Positions 32,518-41,744 of a stretch of DNA of 43,355 nt are shown here, piece by piece. The notes beneath the pieces are model-generated. The model was not told the origin of the DNA, searched no databases, and was given only the letters and a program-made list of their open reading frames with translations. This stretch comes from an uncultured Alistipes sp. (GTDB lineage: Bacteria; Bacteroidota; Bacteroidia; Bacteroidales; Rikenellaceae). The stretch spans positions 1 to 43,355 of the forward strand of contig UQDC01000018.1 in NCBI GenBank assembly GCA_900539755.1. Direction: 5' to 3'. The translations under genes and the position numbers were made by a program. Position 1 is the stretch's first letter, and each line of letters opens with the position of its first letter.

Positions 32518-33447
32518 TCAGACTGTTTTATCGATAGGGATATCGTAGCTGTTCCCCTCAATGACGGCTTCAGTATTCGGAAAGATGGTACGAGCCTCAT
32601 TTACCAAAAGCTGTTCATCTTTATAACGCGATGAAAAATGTCCGATTAACAGTTTTCGGGCTTCGGCCGTTTGTGCTGCTTTCCCTGCCTGAATAGCAGT
32701 CGAGTGTCCCGTTTCACGGGCCATAGCTTTGTCTATATCCGCAAAGGTAGCTTCATGGTACAGCAGATCTACTCCGTGAACCAATTTGACCGCTTTCGCA
32801 GAGTATAACGTATCACTCAGATAGGCATAGCTGCGCTCTTTGTAGGGCAGATAGGTCAGTTCGCTGTTGGGAATCAGACGTCCATCATCAAGCAAGATGT
32901 CTTCTCCCCGTTTGGCTGCAACTCGTTGGGCAATTCCCAATTCATATCGTTCGATCGCCTCTTTATGCAAATTGAGTGGAGGTCTCTTTTCCCGAAATAG
33001 AAATCCAGCTGCAGGTACCCGATGGCGCAAGGGAATGGACCACACCTCAAGTGTCTTGTTTTCGTACAACAACTCATGTTGACGTGTGTGAACCTCGTGC
33101 CACTGCACTTCGTAAGGAAGCGTCGTATCGAAATATTTGAGATGATTAGCCAGTATCTCATCAAAAGGTTTCGGTGCATAGATGGGGAGTGGGGTGCGGC
33201 GTCCCATCAAACCCATGGTCGAGATCAGTCCGAAAAGTCCATATACGTGATCTCCATGCAGATGAGAAATGAAGATAGCCTTCAGCTTCAGTGGATTGAT
33301 GCCGAATTTGCGTAACTGTTTTTGGGTCCCCTCTCCGCAATCAATCAAAAAAAACTGCTCATGTACATTGAGTACATGAGCAGAAGGATTGCGTTTCGGA
33401 GTCGGTAATGCCGAACTGCTACCCAATATGGTAACCCGAAACGTCAT
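32518..33447 (-). CDS. rnz: Ribonuclease Z
   Basis: This 309-residue metallo-beta-lactamase-fold endonuclease matures tRNA 3' ends. GSSSALPTPKRNPSAHVLN is the family N-terminus. Zinc ligands: FISHLHGDHVYGLFGL (HxHxDH), LLYHEATFADID, GHSTAIQAGKAA, and LLIGHFSSRY. The exosite arm region is RHRVPAAGFLFREKRPPLN. It starts 12 nt after rpsA ends and is probably cotranscribed with it. Confidence 0.95.
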   Translation of the reverse strand: MTFRVTILGSSSALPTPKRNPSAHVLNVHEQFFLIDCGEGTQKQLRKFGINPLKLKAIFISHLHGDHVYGLFGLISTMGLMGRRTPLPIYAPKPFDEILANHLKYFDTTLPYEVQWHEVHTRQHELLYENKTLEVWSIPLRHRVPAAGFLFREKRPPLNLHKEAIERYELGIAQRVAAKRGEDILLDDGRLIPNSELTYLPYKERSYAYLSDTLYSAKAVKLVHGVDLLYHEATFADIDKAMARETGHSTAIQAGKAAQTAEARKLLIGHFSSRYKDEQLLVNEARTIFPNTEAVIEGNSYDIPIDKTV

Positions 33448-33459
33448 GGATAGATTTCA

Positions 33460-35289
33460 CTATTTCTCTTCGGTCTCAGCAGCAGCCTCCATTTTGGCTT
33501 TCAACTCTGCCAAACCAGAGATGTCTCCCAAAGTGGTCTTTTCAACTGAAGCGTTGATTTTCTTAACTGAATCTTTAGCTGCTTCGTCAGCACGTTTCTT
33601 CTCAGCCATTTCAGCCTGAGCCTCGGCGCGTTTAGCATCCTCGTGCAGACGAGAGTGAGACAGAATGATACGTTTGGTTGCTTTCGAGAATTCTACAACT
33701 TTGAAATCGAGAGTCTCACCAACTTTAGCAGTGGTGCCGTCCTCTTTTACAAGCTGTTTAGCAGGAGCAAATCCTTCGATGTTCTCACCCAAAGATACTA
33801 CTGCACCTTTGTCGCTGATCTCGGTGATGGTGCCGCTGTGAACAGTGTCAACTGCAAACTGCTGCTCAAATGCGTTCCATGGATTCTCTTCGAGCTGTTT
33901 GTGACCCAGGCTCAGACGACGGTTCTCTTTGTCGATCTCGAGAACGATCACTTCGATATCTGCACCCAGCTGAGTGAATTCTGAAGGATGTTTAATCTTC
34001 TTGGTCCAGCTCAAATCTGAGATGTGGATCAAACCATCGATACCCTCTTCGATCTCAACGAATACACCGAAGTTGGTGAAGTTGCGAACTTTAGCGGTGT
34101 GGCGTGAACCAACTGCGTATTTGGTTTCGATGTCAGCCCAAGGATCCGGAGTCAGCTGTTTGATACCCAGTGACATTTTGCGCTCTTCGTGATCGAGGGT
34201 CAGGATGACAGCCTCTACCTCGTCGCCCACTTTCATGAACTCCTGTGCTGAACGCAGGTGCTGGCTCCAAGACATCTCAGATACGTGGATCAGACCTTCA
34301 ACACCCGGAGTGATCTCGACGAATGCACCGTAGTCAGCCATAACAACTACGCGGCCTTTAACTTTGTCACCAACTTTGAGGTTGGGATCCAATGCGTCCC
34401 ATGGATGAGGAGTAAGTTGTTTCAGACCCAGAGCGATACGTTTCTTGGCATCGTCGAAGTCCAAAATAACGACATTGAGCTTCTGATCGAGTTTGACGAT
34501 CTCTTCGGGGTGATTTACGCGGCCCCAGCTCAGGTCGGTGATGTGGATCAAACCGTCTACGCCACCCAGGTCGATGAATACACCGTAAGAGGTGATATTT
34601 TTAACAGTACCTTCGAGGATCTGACCTTTTTCGAGTTTCGACATAATCTCTTTTTTCTGAGCCTCGAGTTCGGCTTCGATCAGAGCTTTGTGCGAAACCA
34701 CTACGTTGCGGAACTCCTGGTTGATCTTAACCACCTTGAATTCCATGGTCTTGCCTACGTAAATGTCGTAATCGCGGATCGGTTTAACGTCGATCTGAGA
34801 ACCGGGCAGGAAGGCTTCGATTCCGAATACATCGACGATCATACCGCCCTTAGTACGGCATTTGATGTAACCCTTGATAACCTCGTCTTTGTCCAGAGCC
34901 TCGTTGACACGATCCCAAGAACGGAGCTGACGAGCTTTTTTATGTGAGAGGACCAGCTGGCCTTTTTTATCCTCAGCGCTCTCTACATATACCTCTACTT
35001 TTTCGCCTACGGCCAGTTCGGGGTTGTAGCGGAATTCGCTGATGGGGATGATACCTTCTGATTTGTAGCCGATGTTAACGACCACTTCGCGTTTGTTGAG
35101 GCCAATAACGGTACCTTCTACTACCTCGCCTACCTGTACTTTAGAGAGAGTCTGATCGTACTGAGCGGCGATCTCCTCTTTTGAGGCGTTGTAGATGGCG
35201 CTGTCGTTCTCAAAAGCGTTCCAATCGAACGTCTCGAGATTGGCCGGAGCGGCTACGGTAGCCTGCTGATTTTCTGTTTTAGTTGCCAT
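33460..35289 (-). CDS. rpsA: 30S ribosomal protein S1
   Basis: This is a 609-residue protein with six S1 RNA-binding domains. The repeats begin near VGEVVEGTVIGLNKREVVV, VIKGYIKCRTKGGMIVDVF, ILEGTVKNITSYGVFIDLG, VKGRVVVMADYGAFVEITP, HTAKVRNFTNFGVFVEIEE and HSGTITEISDKGAVVSL. The C-terminal 70 residues are a charged Ala/Glu/Lys tail, as is usual in Bacteroidota. S1 helps mRNA binding and matters more where Shine-Dalgarno sequences are scarce. The C-terminal part of the gene is followed directly by rnz. Confidence 0.97.
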   Translation of the reverse strand: MATKTENQQATVAAPANLETFDWNAFENDSAIYNASKEEIAAQYDQTLSKVQVGEVVEGTVIGLNKREVVVNIGYKSEGIIPISEFRYNPELAVGEKVEVYVESAEDKKGQLVLSHKKARQLRSWDRVNEALDKDEVIKGYIKCRTKGGMIVDVFGIEAFLPGSQIDVKPIRDYDIYVGKTMEFKVVKINQEFRNVVVSHKALIEAELEAQKKEIMSKLEKGQILEGTVKNITSYGVFIDLGGVDGLIHITDLSWGRVNHPEEIVKLDQKLNVVILDFDDAKKRIALGLKQLTPHPWDALDPNLKVGDKVKGRVVVMADYGAFVEITPGVEGLIHVSEMSWSQHLRSAQEFMKVGDEVEAVILTLDHEERKMSLGIKQLTPDPWADIETKYAVGSRHTAKVRNFTNFGVFVEIEEGIDGLIHISDLSWTKKIKHPSEFTQLGADIEVIVLEIDKENRRLSLGHKQLEENPWNAFEQQFAVDTVHSGTITEISDKGAVVSLGENIEGFAPAKQLVKEDGTTAKVGETLDFKVVEFSKATKRIILSHSRLHEDAKRAEAQAEMAEKKRADEAAKDSVKKINASVEKTTLGDISGLAELKAKMEAAAETEEK

Positions 35290-35401
35290 GTGTTAAAATT
35301 GTTTTGATAACTAATGTGTTAGACATTATTTGTAGAACTTTGTTGTAAAGTGTGCGGAGATTTTCGAGTGAAAAAATGGACACACTCCACCCAAAGCGCG
35401 A

Positions 35402-35430
35402 CAAAGGTAGTGCTTTTTTCGGAAAATCAA
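35402..35430 (-). promoter_or_regulatory. rpsA promoter
   Basis: On the minus strand there is TTG (35430-35428), an 18 nt spacer, then TACCTTTG (35409-35402), leaving a leader of about 105 nt. Within that leader I see no clear fold beyond short A/T-rich stretches. Confidence 0.7.
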
Positions 35431-35704
35431 TATTTTCGAAGTGAAAAGTGTCTGATTTTTCGTGTTTTTAGCGGATTTTCGTTACCTTTCATGGCATTTT
35501 GAGAAGAGGAATCGGGTGTTACACTGTTTTTGTGCATGAACGGTTCTGCTTGACGGTGGAAAACGCTTTGCAGGGCTGGTCTGCAACAGAAAGATTTTTT
35601 GATGGATGATACGCAATTTGTCGTTACGGGTGATATTACCCGACAAATATGCATAACAAATCAATCCGGCAGGCGTTAAGTTTGTAGTTATAAAAATAAA
35701 CGAG
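35431..35704. other. Divergent intergenic region, rpsA / nucleoside kinase
   Basis: Together with the rpsA leader this makes a 415 nt gap without a gene. A plus-strand TAAGTTTG (35677-35684) about 20 nt before the ATG at 35705 is a likely -7 element for the kinase gene. No other element was recognised. Confidence 0.5.
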
Positions 35705-37381
35705 ATGGAAGAGACAATCAAAATACATTGTGAGAATACCGGTAGTGAACTGCATGTTAAACCCGGAACGACACTTTCCGAGGTGCTTTCGATGTTGGCT
35801 CTGAAAAGTAAGAGTGAGACACCTTTTTTGGCAGCTTATGTCAATAATCGACTTAAAGAACTTTATTACCAGATATTTAATCCGGTTTCGTTGCGATTTG
35901 TCGATATCACGCACTTTGAGGGAATGCGGGTTTATCAGCGCACCCTCTTTTTTGTGATGCAGAAGGCGGTGCGAGATCTGTTCCCTGGACAGCGTCTGCA
36001 TATCAAACACTCCGTTGCCAAAGGTTTTTATTGTGAGATTGAGGGCATGGAAGAGGTCTCTCTGGATCAAATCAAAGCGATAGAAAACCGGATGCATGAA
36101 TTGGTCGCACAGGATATTCCGATTATTCGTCAAAAACTGCTTTCGGAAGAGGCGATTCAGTTGTACACCAAGTTGGGAATGCCGGATAAGATTGCGCTGC
36201 TTGAGACCCGTCCGCATCTCTACGTTACTCTTTATATGATGGCTGATCTGGCTGGGTATTTTTATGGGTCACTCGCTCCGAGCAGCGCGTACGTGCCACT
36301 ATTTGGATTGCATAAATATTATAAGGGGATACATCTGTCGGTGCCTTGTCGTACCCATCCTTCAGAATTGGAACACATGGTGCCACAGCGCAAGATGTTC
36401 GATGTTTTCAACGAATACACGCGTTGGGTTGATGTGCTCGGAGTGGCGACAATTGGTGCCCTCAATGCCCGTATTTTGGGTGGAGGTGGCGGAGATCTGA
36501 TCAAAATTGCCGAAGCTTTCCATGAAAAGAAATTGGCTAACATTGCTGATCAGATCGCCGAAGCTAACGAAACGGGGGGAGGTCGCATTGTGTTGATCTC
36601 TGGCCCCTCGTCAAGCGGTAAAACAACCTTTGCAAAACGCTTGAGCATTCAGTTGCGTATTTTGGGGATGCATCCGGTGGTGATCTCGCTGGATGACTAT
36701 TTTGTTAACCGGGAACAGACCCCGAAAGATGAAAAGGGAGAGTACGATTACGAGGCGCTTGAGGCAATCGATATTGAGCTGTTCAACAAACAGTTGATGC
36801 AGCTGCTCAATGGGGAAGTGGTCGAAGTTTCACGATATGATTTTATTACAGGAAAGCGCGTCTTCGATGGGAATCGGCTCAAAATGGATGACCGTTCGGT
36901 GATTATCATTGAGGGTATTCATGGGTTGAATCCCGGTTTGACTCCACATATTGACAATAAATTGAAATTCAAGATCTACGTTTCTGCCTTCACTTCGATT
37001 TCAATGGACAATATGAACCGTATAGCCACAACCGATAACCGGTTGATTCGTCGTATCGTCCGTGATTACAATACGCGTGGCAGTGATGCAACGGCAACTT
37101 TACGCCGTTGGGAGAGTGTGCGCAGAGGAGAAGATCGGCATATTTTCCCTAATCAGGAACAGGCGGATGTGATGTTTAATTCATCGCTGTTTTACGAGAT
37201 TGCGGTTTTGAAAAGCCATGTCGAACCGCTGTTGCATGAGGTTCCCGATACGATGCCTGAATATGGCGAGGCCCGTCGTCTGCTCAAGTTCCTCGATCAG
37301 TTCACGCCTCTCAATGGGAAGGAGATCCCTCCGACCTCGATCCTGAGAGAGTTTATCGGGGGAAGCAGCTTTACTTATTAG
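35705..37381 (+). CDS. TGS/ThrRS-like and uridine-kinase-like fusion protein (nucleoside kinase family)
   Basis: This is a 558-residue protein. Residues 1-70 look like a TGS domain. About 70-200 resembles the second (editing-type) region of threonyl-tRNA synthetase: FPGQRLHIKHSVAKGFYCEIE parallels the GPSIENGFYYD strand, but no HxxxH editing motif is seen. From about residue 290 there is a P-loop kinase of the uridine kinase/phosphoribulokinase class: ISGPSSSGKTTFAKRL, VISLDDYFVNREQTP, VSRYDFITGKR and IIIEGIHGLNP. This fusion is a conserved but poorly characterised family in Bacteroidota and some other anaerobes. The actual nucleoside substrate is not established. Confidence 0.9.
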   Translation: MEETIKIHCENTGSELHVKPGTTLSEVLSMLALKSKSETPFLAAYVNNRLKELYYQIFNPVSLRFVDITHFEGMRVYQRTLFFVMQKAVRDLFPGQRLHIKHSVAKGFYCEIEGMEEVSLDQIKAIENRMHELVAQDIPIIRQKLLSEEAIQLYTKLGMPDKIALLETRPHLYVTLYMMADLAGYFYGSLAPSSAYVPLFGLHKYYKGIHLSVPCRTHPSELEHMVPQRKMFDVFNEYTRWVDVLGVATIGALNARILGGGGGDLIKIAEAFHEKKLANIADQIAEANETGGGRIVLISGPSSSGKTTFAKRLSIQLRILGMHPVVISLDDYFVNREQTPKDEKGEYDYEALEAIDIELFNKQLMQLLNGEVVEVSRYDFITGKRVFDGNRLKMDDRSVIIIEGIHGLNPGLTPHIDNKLKFKIYVSAFTSISMDNMNRIATTDNRLIRRIVRDYNTRGSDATATLRRWESVRRGEDRHIFPNQEQADVMFNSSLFYEIAVLKSHVEPLLHEVPDTMPEYGEARRLLKFLDQFTPLNGKEIPPTSILREFIGGSSFTY

Positions 37382-37648
37382 TAAAGTAAAATGAAGCTGT
37401 TTGGATTCGAAAAATGTTGATTGCGGTCCGAAAAACCGTTGGTGCAACTCTTCTGTCGATCTGAGAAGGGTGTGTGCCGATAGGGGAGGTAAAGCCTGCA
37501 ACAGATTGTGTCAGTACGGCTATGATCCGATAGGCTTAAGGGGCTGGATGGAGGGTTCAGAATCAGAAGGAATGATTATGTAGTTGTAGGGTGGTGTAAC
37601 TTTACGTCGAAATGGTTTGTACTCTGTTTATAACTTATTGGTCAGCCC

Positions 37649-37679
37649 TTTGTTTCGCCGGGAAAGTTTCGTAGTTTTG
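37649..37679 (+). promoter_or_regulatory. gcvP promoter
   Basis: TTTG (37649-37652), a 19 nt spacer, then TAGTTTTG (37672-37679), an exact Bacteroidota consensus with ideal spacing. Confidence 0.85.
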
Positions 37680-37694
37680 TACCGTTTTCTCAAT

Positions 37695-37735
37695 AAGGAG
37701 CTGTTTGATCTGCTCCTTTTCTGATGGATCAGAAA
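37695..37735 (+). promoter_or_regulatory. Two tandem hairpins in the gcvP leader
   Basis: AAGGAGC (37695-37701) pairs with GCTCCTT (37712-37718), and TTTCTGA (37718-37724) pairs with TCAGAAA (37729-37735) around TGGA. The first stem would bury an AAGGAG sequence. The leader is about 70 nt, too short for a standard glycine riboswitch. Confidence 0.4.
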
Positions 37736-37755
37736 GAATCATAACAATTTTATAT

Positions 37756-40614
37756 ATGTCACAAGATAAATTTGTTGAACGCCACATCGGTATGAATGAC
37801 CAGGAGCTGGCTCAAATGCTCCAGGTGATTGGCGTCAAAAGTGTTGAGGAGTTGATTTCGCAGGTGGTACCTGCGACGATCCGTCTCAAACAGCCTCTCA
37901 ATTTGCCGGCTGAAGGTATGAGCGAATATGAGTTCGCTAACCATATTCGTGAAATTAGCCGCAAAAACAAAATCTACCGCAGTCTGATCGGTATGGGCTA
38001 TTATGGTACTGCCTCTCTGGCTGTTATCCTGCGTAATGTGTTTGAAAATCCGGCTTGGTACACCTCTTATACACCTTACCAGGCTGAAATCTCACAAGGT
38101 CGTCTCGAAGCACTGTTGAATTTCCAAACAGCTGTAATTAGCCTGACCGGTATGGAGGTAAGTAACTGCTCGCTGTTGGACGAGGCGACTGCAGCTGCTG
38201 AGGCTATGTTGATGATGTTCGCTCTCCGTTCACGTGAGGCGGTCAAAGAGGGACGCAATGTGCTCTTTGTCGATGAGAACATCTTTCCTCAGACACTGGA
38301 TCTCTTGTTGACCCGTAGCGAACCGTTCGGAATTGAAATTATCAGCGATCGGTTCGATAATTATACCTTTACCGGTCGGGAGTTCGGTGCTATTGTGCAG
38401 TATCCGGCTGCCAACGGTGAGGTGCGCGATTACGAAGATTTTACCGCTGCAGCTCACAGCCGTGGTGTATTGGTTACCGTGGCAGCAGATATTCTGAGTC
38501 TGGCTCTGCTGAAGGCTCCAGGCGAATGGGGTGCCGATATCGTGGTTGGTTCTACTCAGCGTTTCGGTATTCCGATGGGCTTTGGCGGTCCGCATGCAGC
38601 CTATTTGGCAACGCGCGATGCCTACAAACGTAATATGCCTGGTCGTATCATCGGCGTTTCGATCGACCGATTGGGAAACAAAGCGTTGCGTATGGCGCTG
38701 CAGATGCGCGAACAGCATATCAAACGTGAACGTGCTACGTCGAATATCTGTACAGCTCAGGCGTTGTTGGCTACAATGGCCGGGTTCTTTGCCGTTTATC
38801 ACGGAGCTGAAGGAATTCGCCGCATTGCGCTCAATGCCCACGCTCATGCAGTAGCTGTTGCTGAAGGACTCGAAAAATTGGGTTATGAACTTTCGACCCG
38901 CAGTATTTTTGATACGATCGAGGTGGTTGCTAGTGCCGAGAAGATTCGCCCGTTGGCTTTGGAGCAGAAGATCAACTTTTTCTATGTGGATGAGAATCTG
39001 ATCCGGATGAGCTTCGATGAGGTGTCGAATTTGGCTGAGGTGAATACGGTTCTTTCGATCTTTGCCAAAGCAGCCGGTAAAAAGTTCACTCCACTGAAAG
39101 AGATCGTAGAAGAGAGCCATATTACCAAAAGCATGCAACGTACGTCAGCTTACCTGACGGAGCCTGTTTTCAAAAAATACCACAGCGAAACCGACATGAT
39201 GCGTTACATCAAGAAATTGGAGCATCGTGATATTTCGTTGGCTGACAGCATGATTTCGTTGGGTTCATGTACGATGAAATTGAATCCGGCCGTAACCATG
39301 ATGCCGTTGAGCTGGGCCGAGTTTGGGAACATTCACCCGTTTGTCCCAGCCGATCAGGCCGAAGGTTATATGGAGATGATCAACGAACTCTCCCAAGATT
39401 TGGCGACGATTACCGGTTTTGCAGGAGTGTCGTTGCAACCGAACTCAGGTGCTACCGGTGAGTATTCCGGTCTGATGGTGATCCGTGCTTACCACCAGAG
39501 CCGTGGTCAGGGATTCCGTAATATCGCATTGATTCCTGCATCGGCTCACGGTACCAACCCCGCATCGGCTGCTATGGCTGGTATGCGTACGGTGACGGTT
39601 GCTTGCGATGAGGCTGGTAACATCGATGTCGATGATCTGCGTGCCAAAGCTGAGGCAAATGCCAGCAACCTGGCATGTATCATGGTGACCTATCCGTCAA
39701 CACATGGCGTTTTCGAAAATCGGATTCGTGAGATCGTTGAGATCGTTCATGAAAACGGTGGCCAGGTCTATATGGATGGTGCCAATATGAATGCTCAGGT
39801 AGGTTTGACCAATCCGGGTTACATTGGAGCAGATGTTTGCCACCTGAATCTGCATAAGACCTTTGCGATTCCGCACGGTGGTGGTGGCCCTGGAGTTGGC
39901 CCGATCTGCGTCGCCCAGCATTTGGTTGAATTCTTGCCGGGACATGCTATTGTACAAACAGGTGGAAGCAACGGTATTACCTCTGTAGCTGCAGCTCCGT
40001 TTGGTAGCGCGTCGATTTTGCCGATTACCTATGGCTATATCAAAATGCTCGGTGCAAACGGTTTGCGCCGTGTAACCGAAATGGCCATTGTCAATGCAAA
40101 CTATATGGCATCGGCGTTGAAGGGTGAATATGATGTAGTTTACACCGGTGAAACCGGTCGTGTCGGTCATGAGATGATTCTTGACCTGCGCCATTTCCGC
40201 AAGGAGTTCGGCGGTGTTGAGTGTGCCGATATTGCACGTCGTTTGATGGATTACGGCTTCCATGCTCCGACCCTGTCGTTCCCTGTGCATGAGACCCTGA
40301 TGGTGGAACCGACGGAAAGCGAACCGAAAGCAGAACTCGATCGTTTTATGGAGGCACTGGTTGCTATTAAACATGAGTGTGAAGAGATCCGTGATGGTAA
40401 GGCCGATATTGATGATAACGTAGTAAAGATGGCTCCCCATACGGCTGCTGAGTCTATTTCGGATTCATGGAGTCACCCGTACAGCCGTGAAAAAGCGGTA
40501 TTCCCGCTGCCATGGATTCGCGAGAGCAAGTTCTTCCCCTATGTAACCAAGATTGATGGCGGATACGGCGACCGTAACTTGCAGTGTACCTGTGATCCGT
40601 TGTATGAAGAGTAA
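37756..40614 (+). CDS. gcvP: Glycine dehydrogenase (decarboxylating), P-protein
   Basis: This 952-residue PLP enzyme of the glycine cleavage system decarboxylates glycine and passes aminomethyl to the H-protein. Start at ATG 37756 (MSQDKFVERHIGMND); earlier frame lies in the leader. It is the fused form, with the alpha-like half in 1-450 (YTPYQAEISQGRLEALLNFQT) and the beta-like half after. The PLP lysine is in NLHKTFAIPHGGGGPGVGPI; QPNSGATGEYSGLM, IPASAHGTNPASA and MVTYPSTHGVFE are further active-site motifs. gcvT and gcvH are not in the window. slyD-like follows 26 nt later. Confidence 0.98.
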   Translation: MSQDKFVERHIGMNDQELAQMLQVIGVKSVEELISQVVPATIRLKQPLNLPAEGMSEYEFANHIREISRKNKIYRSLIGMGYYGTASLAVILRNVFENPAWYTSYTPYQAEISQGRLEALLNFQTAVISLTGMEVSNCSLLDEATAAAEAMLMMFALRSREAVKEGRNVLFVDENIFPQTLDLLLTRSEPFGIEIISDRFDNYTFTGREFGAIVQYPAANGEVRDYEDFTAAAHSRGVLVTVAADILSLALLKAPGEWGADIVVGSTQRFGIPMGFGGPHAAYLATRDAYKRNMPGRIIGVSIDRLGNKALRMALQMREQHIKRERATSNICTAQALLATMAGFFAVYHGAEGIRRIALNAHAHAVAVAEGLEKLGYELSTRSIFDTIEVVASAEKIRPLALEQKINFFYVDENLIRMSFDEVSNLAEVNTVLSIFAKAAGKKFTPLKEIVEESHITKSMQRTSAYLTEPVFKKYHSETDMMRYIKKLEHRDISLADSMISLGSCTMKLNPAVTMMPLSWAEFGNIHPFVPADQAEGYMEMINELSQDLATITGFAGVSLQPNSGATGEYSGLMVIRAYHQSRGQGFRNIALIPASAHGTNPASAAMAGMRTVTVACDEAGNIDVDDLRAKAEANASNLACIMVTYPSTHGVFENRIREIVEIVHENGGQVYMDGANMNAQVGLTNPGYIGADVCHLNLHKTFAIPHGGGGPGVGPICVAQHLVEFLPGHAIVQTGGSNGITSVAAAPFGSASILPITYGYIKMLGANGLRRVTEMAIVNANYMASALKGEYDVVYTGETGRVGHEMILDLRHFRKEFGGVECADIARRLMDYGFHAPTLSFPVHETLMVEPTESEPKAELDRFMEALVAIKHECEEIRDGKADIDDNVVKMAPHTAAESISDSWSHPYSREKAVFPLPWIRESKFFPYVTKIDGGYGDRNLQCTCDPLYEE

Positions 40615-40640
40615 GTAAATAACCAAAATAAATTTTAGCA

Positions 40641-41204
40641 ATGAAAATCGGAGAAAACGAAAAAACATTTGTAGCGTTGAGCTATGAGCTGACCGTTGAC
40701 GGTGAGGTCGTTGAAAAGGTAACGGCTGAAAGCCCGCTGCAATTCATATATGGAGCAGGGTTCCTGTTGCCAAAATTTGAGGCACATCTCAAAGGCCTTT
40801 CAAAAGGAGATGACTTTGCTTTCCATTTGGATACCGAAGATGCTTATGGTCCAGTAATCAGCGAGGCTGTAGTGGATCTGCCCAAAGAGGTATTCATGGT
40901 GGATGGCAAAATCGAAGATGGTTTGTTGGAGATTGGTAACCAACTGCCGATGAGCGATAATCAGGGCAACCGCTTGGTTGGTGTGGTTAAAGCTGTTAAA
41001 GATGATGTCGTTACCATGGACTTTAATCATCCGATGGCTGGCAAATCGCTGGATTTCAAAGGAAAAGTGGTTGAGGTGCGTGAAGCTACTCCGGCAGATC
41101 TGGCTCCAATGAACGGTGGATGCAGTTGTGGTGATGGCTGTGGTGACGGTTGCGGTAGTGGCTGTGGTGATAGCCATGACGGCGGATGCAGCTGCTGCCA
41201 TTAA
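40641..41204 (+). CDS. SlyD-like FKBP-type prolyl isomerase with Cys/His-rich tail
   Basis: This is a 187-residue protein. FKBP residues 1-70 and an inserted-flap (IF) chaperone domain about 70-130 are evident: SYELTVDGEVVEK, ESPLQFIYGAGFLLPKFEAHLKGLSKGDDFAF, EDAYGPVISEAVVDLPKEVF, then LVGVVKAVKDDVVTMDFNHPMAGKSLDFKGKVVEVREAT. The last 30 residues are a metal-binding tail with nine Cys and two His in GCSCGDGCGDGCGSGCG plus HDGGCSCCH. E. coli SlyD uses a similar tail for nickel delivery to hydrogenase. Nickel versus other metal here is not decided by sequence. It is cotranscribed with gcvP. Confidence 0.93.
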   Translation: MKIGENEKTFVALSYELTVDGEVVEKVTAESPLQFIYGAGFLLPKFEAHLKGLSKGDDFAFHLDTEDAYGPVISEAVVDLPKEVFMVDGKIEDGLLEIGNQLPMSDNQGNRLVGVVKAVKDDVVTMDFNHPMAGKSLDFKGKVVEVREATPADLAPMNGGCSCGDGCGDGCGSGCGDSHDGGCSCCH

Positions 41205-41258
41205 TAGACTTTAACAATGTAAATATTGGGTGAATAGTTTGGCTGTTTGCCAAAGTAT

Positions 41259-41296
41259 AGCGGAGAGAAATCAATACGATTCCTCTCCGCTTTTTG
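41259..41296 (+). terminator. Terminator after the slyD-like gene
   Basis: AGCGGAGAG (41259-41267) pairs with CTCTCCGCT (41283-41291), with a 15 nt loop, followed by TTTTT. Confidence 0.8.
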
Positions 41297-41712
41297 TATG
41301 GTTGACGATGTGGAAGAGGGGCGAGTTAATAGTTGTGATTGCGGCTGGCAAACAGGGCGTTTTAGACAATCACGCAATACATCTGGCATTGGACTTCAGG
41401 AACAGGTTGCATTCTAATTGTGGTGCGATTGTAGTAGCTCTGATATGATATGTTGTCTTAAATTTTTGCTGAAACAATGAAATTGACAGGTTTGTATGAC
41501 ACATTTATTTGATTATATAATGTATATTTGTCAAAAGAGCAATTGTTGCGAGGTGAAAAGTCTTGCTGCTAGATGAGAAGTTAGATAACATGTACGTTGT
41601 AGATTTTGGAGTAAAGCATTTTGAAGATTTTTAAATTGTTCTTGTTTTTGTTGCAATTTATGTAGCAGCATTGTATTTATAAGATGTTTTATTTAAATTT
41701 AATATCATCTAT

Positions 41713-41730
41713 TTATACACATTATACACA
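41713..41730 (+). repeat. Tandem 9-mer TTATACACA
   Basis: TTATACACA occurs twice head-to-tail (41713-41721 and 41722-41730), 14 nt before the AraC-type ATG. Each copy fits the DnaA box consensus TTATNCACA. It may instead be the binding site of the regulator itself. Confidence 0.5.
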
Positions 41731-41744
41731 GCTATTATTGAATC

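Larger units (their letters stand above)
37382..37755 (+). other. Gene-free interval upstream of gcvP
   Basis: 374 nt. Most of it (37382-37640) shows no gene or recognisable element; the last part holds the gcvP promoter and a leader with two small hairpins. Confidence 0.55.
41205..41744 (+). other. Gene-free interval, slyD-like / AraC gene
   Basis: 540 nt with the terminator at its start, then an AT-rich stretch (41460-41744) with no gene. Just before the AraC-type start is a tandem repeat of TTATACACA (41713-41730). Confidence 0.55.

Noticed and set aside
37690..37755. Glycine riboswitch upstream of gcvP
   Set aside because: The leader is about 70 nt from a well-placed promoter, too short for the aptamer, and no conserved glycine-aptamer core was seen.
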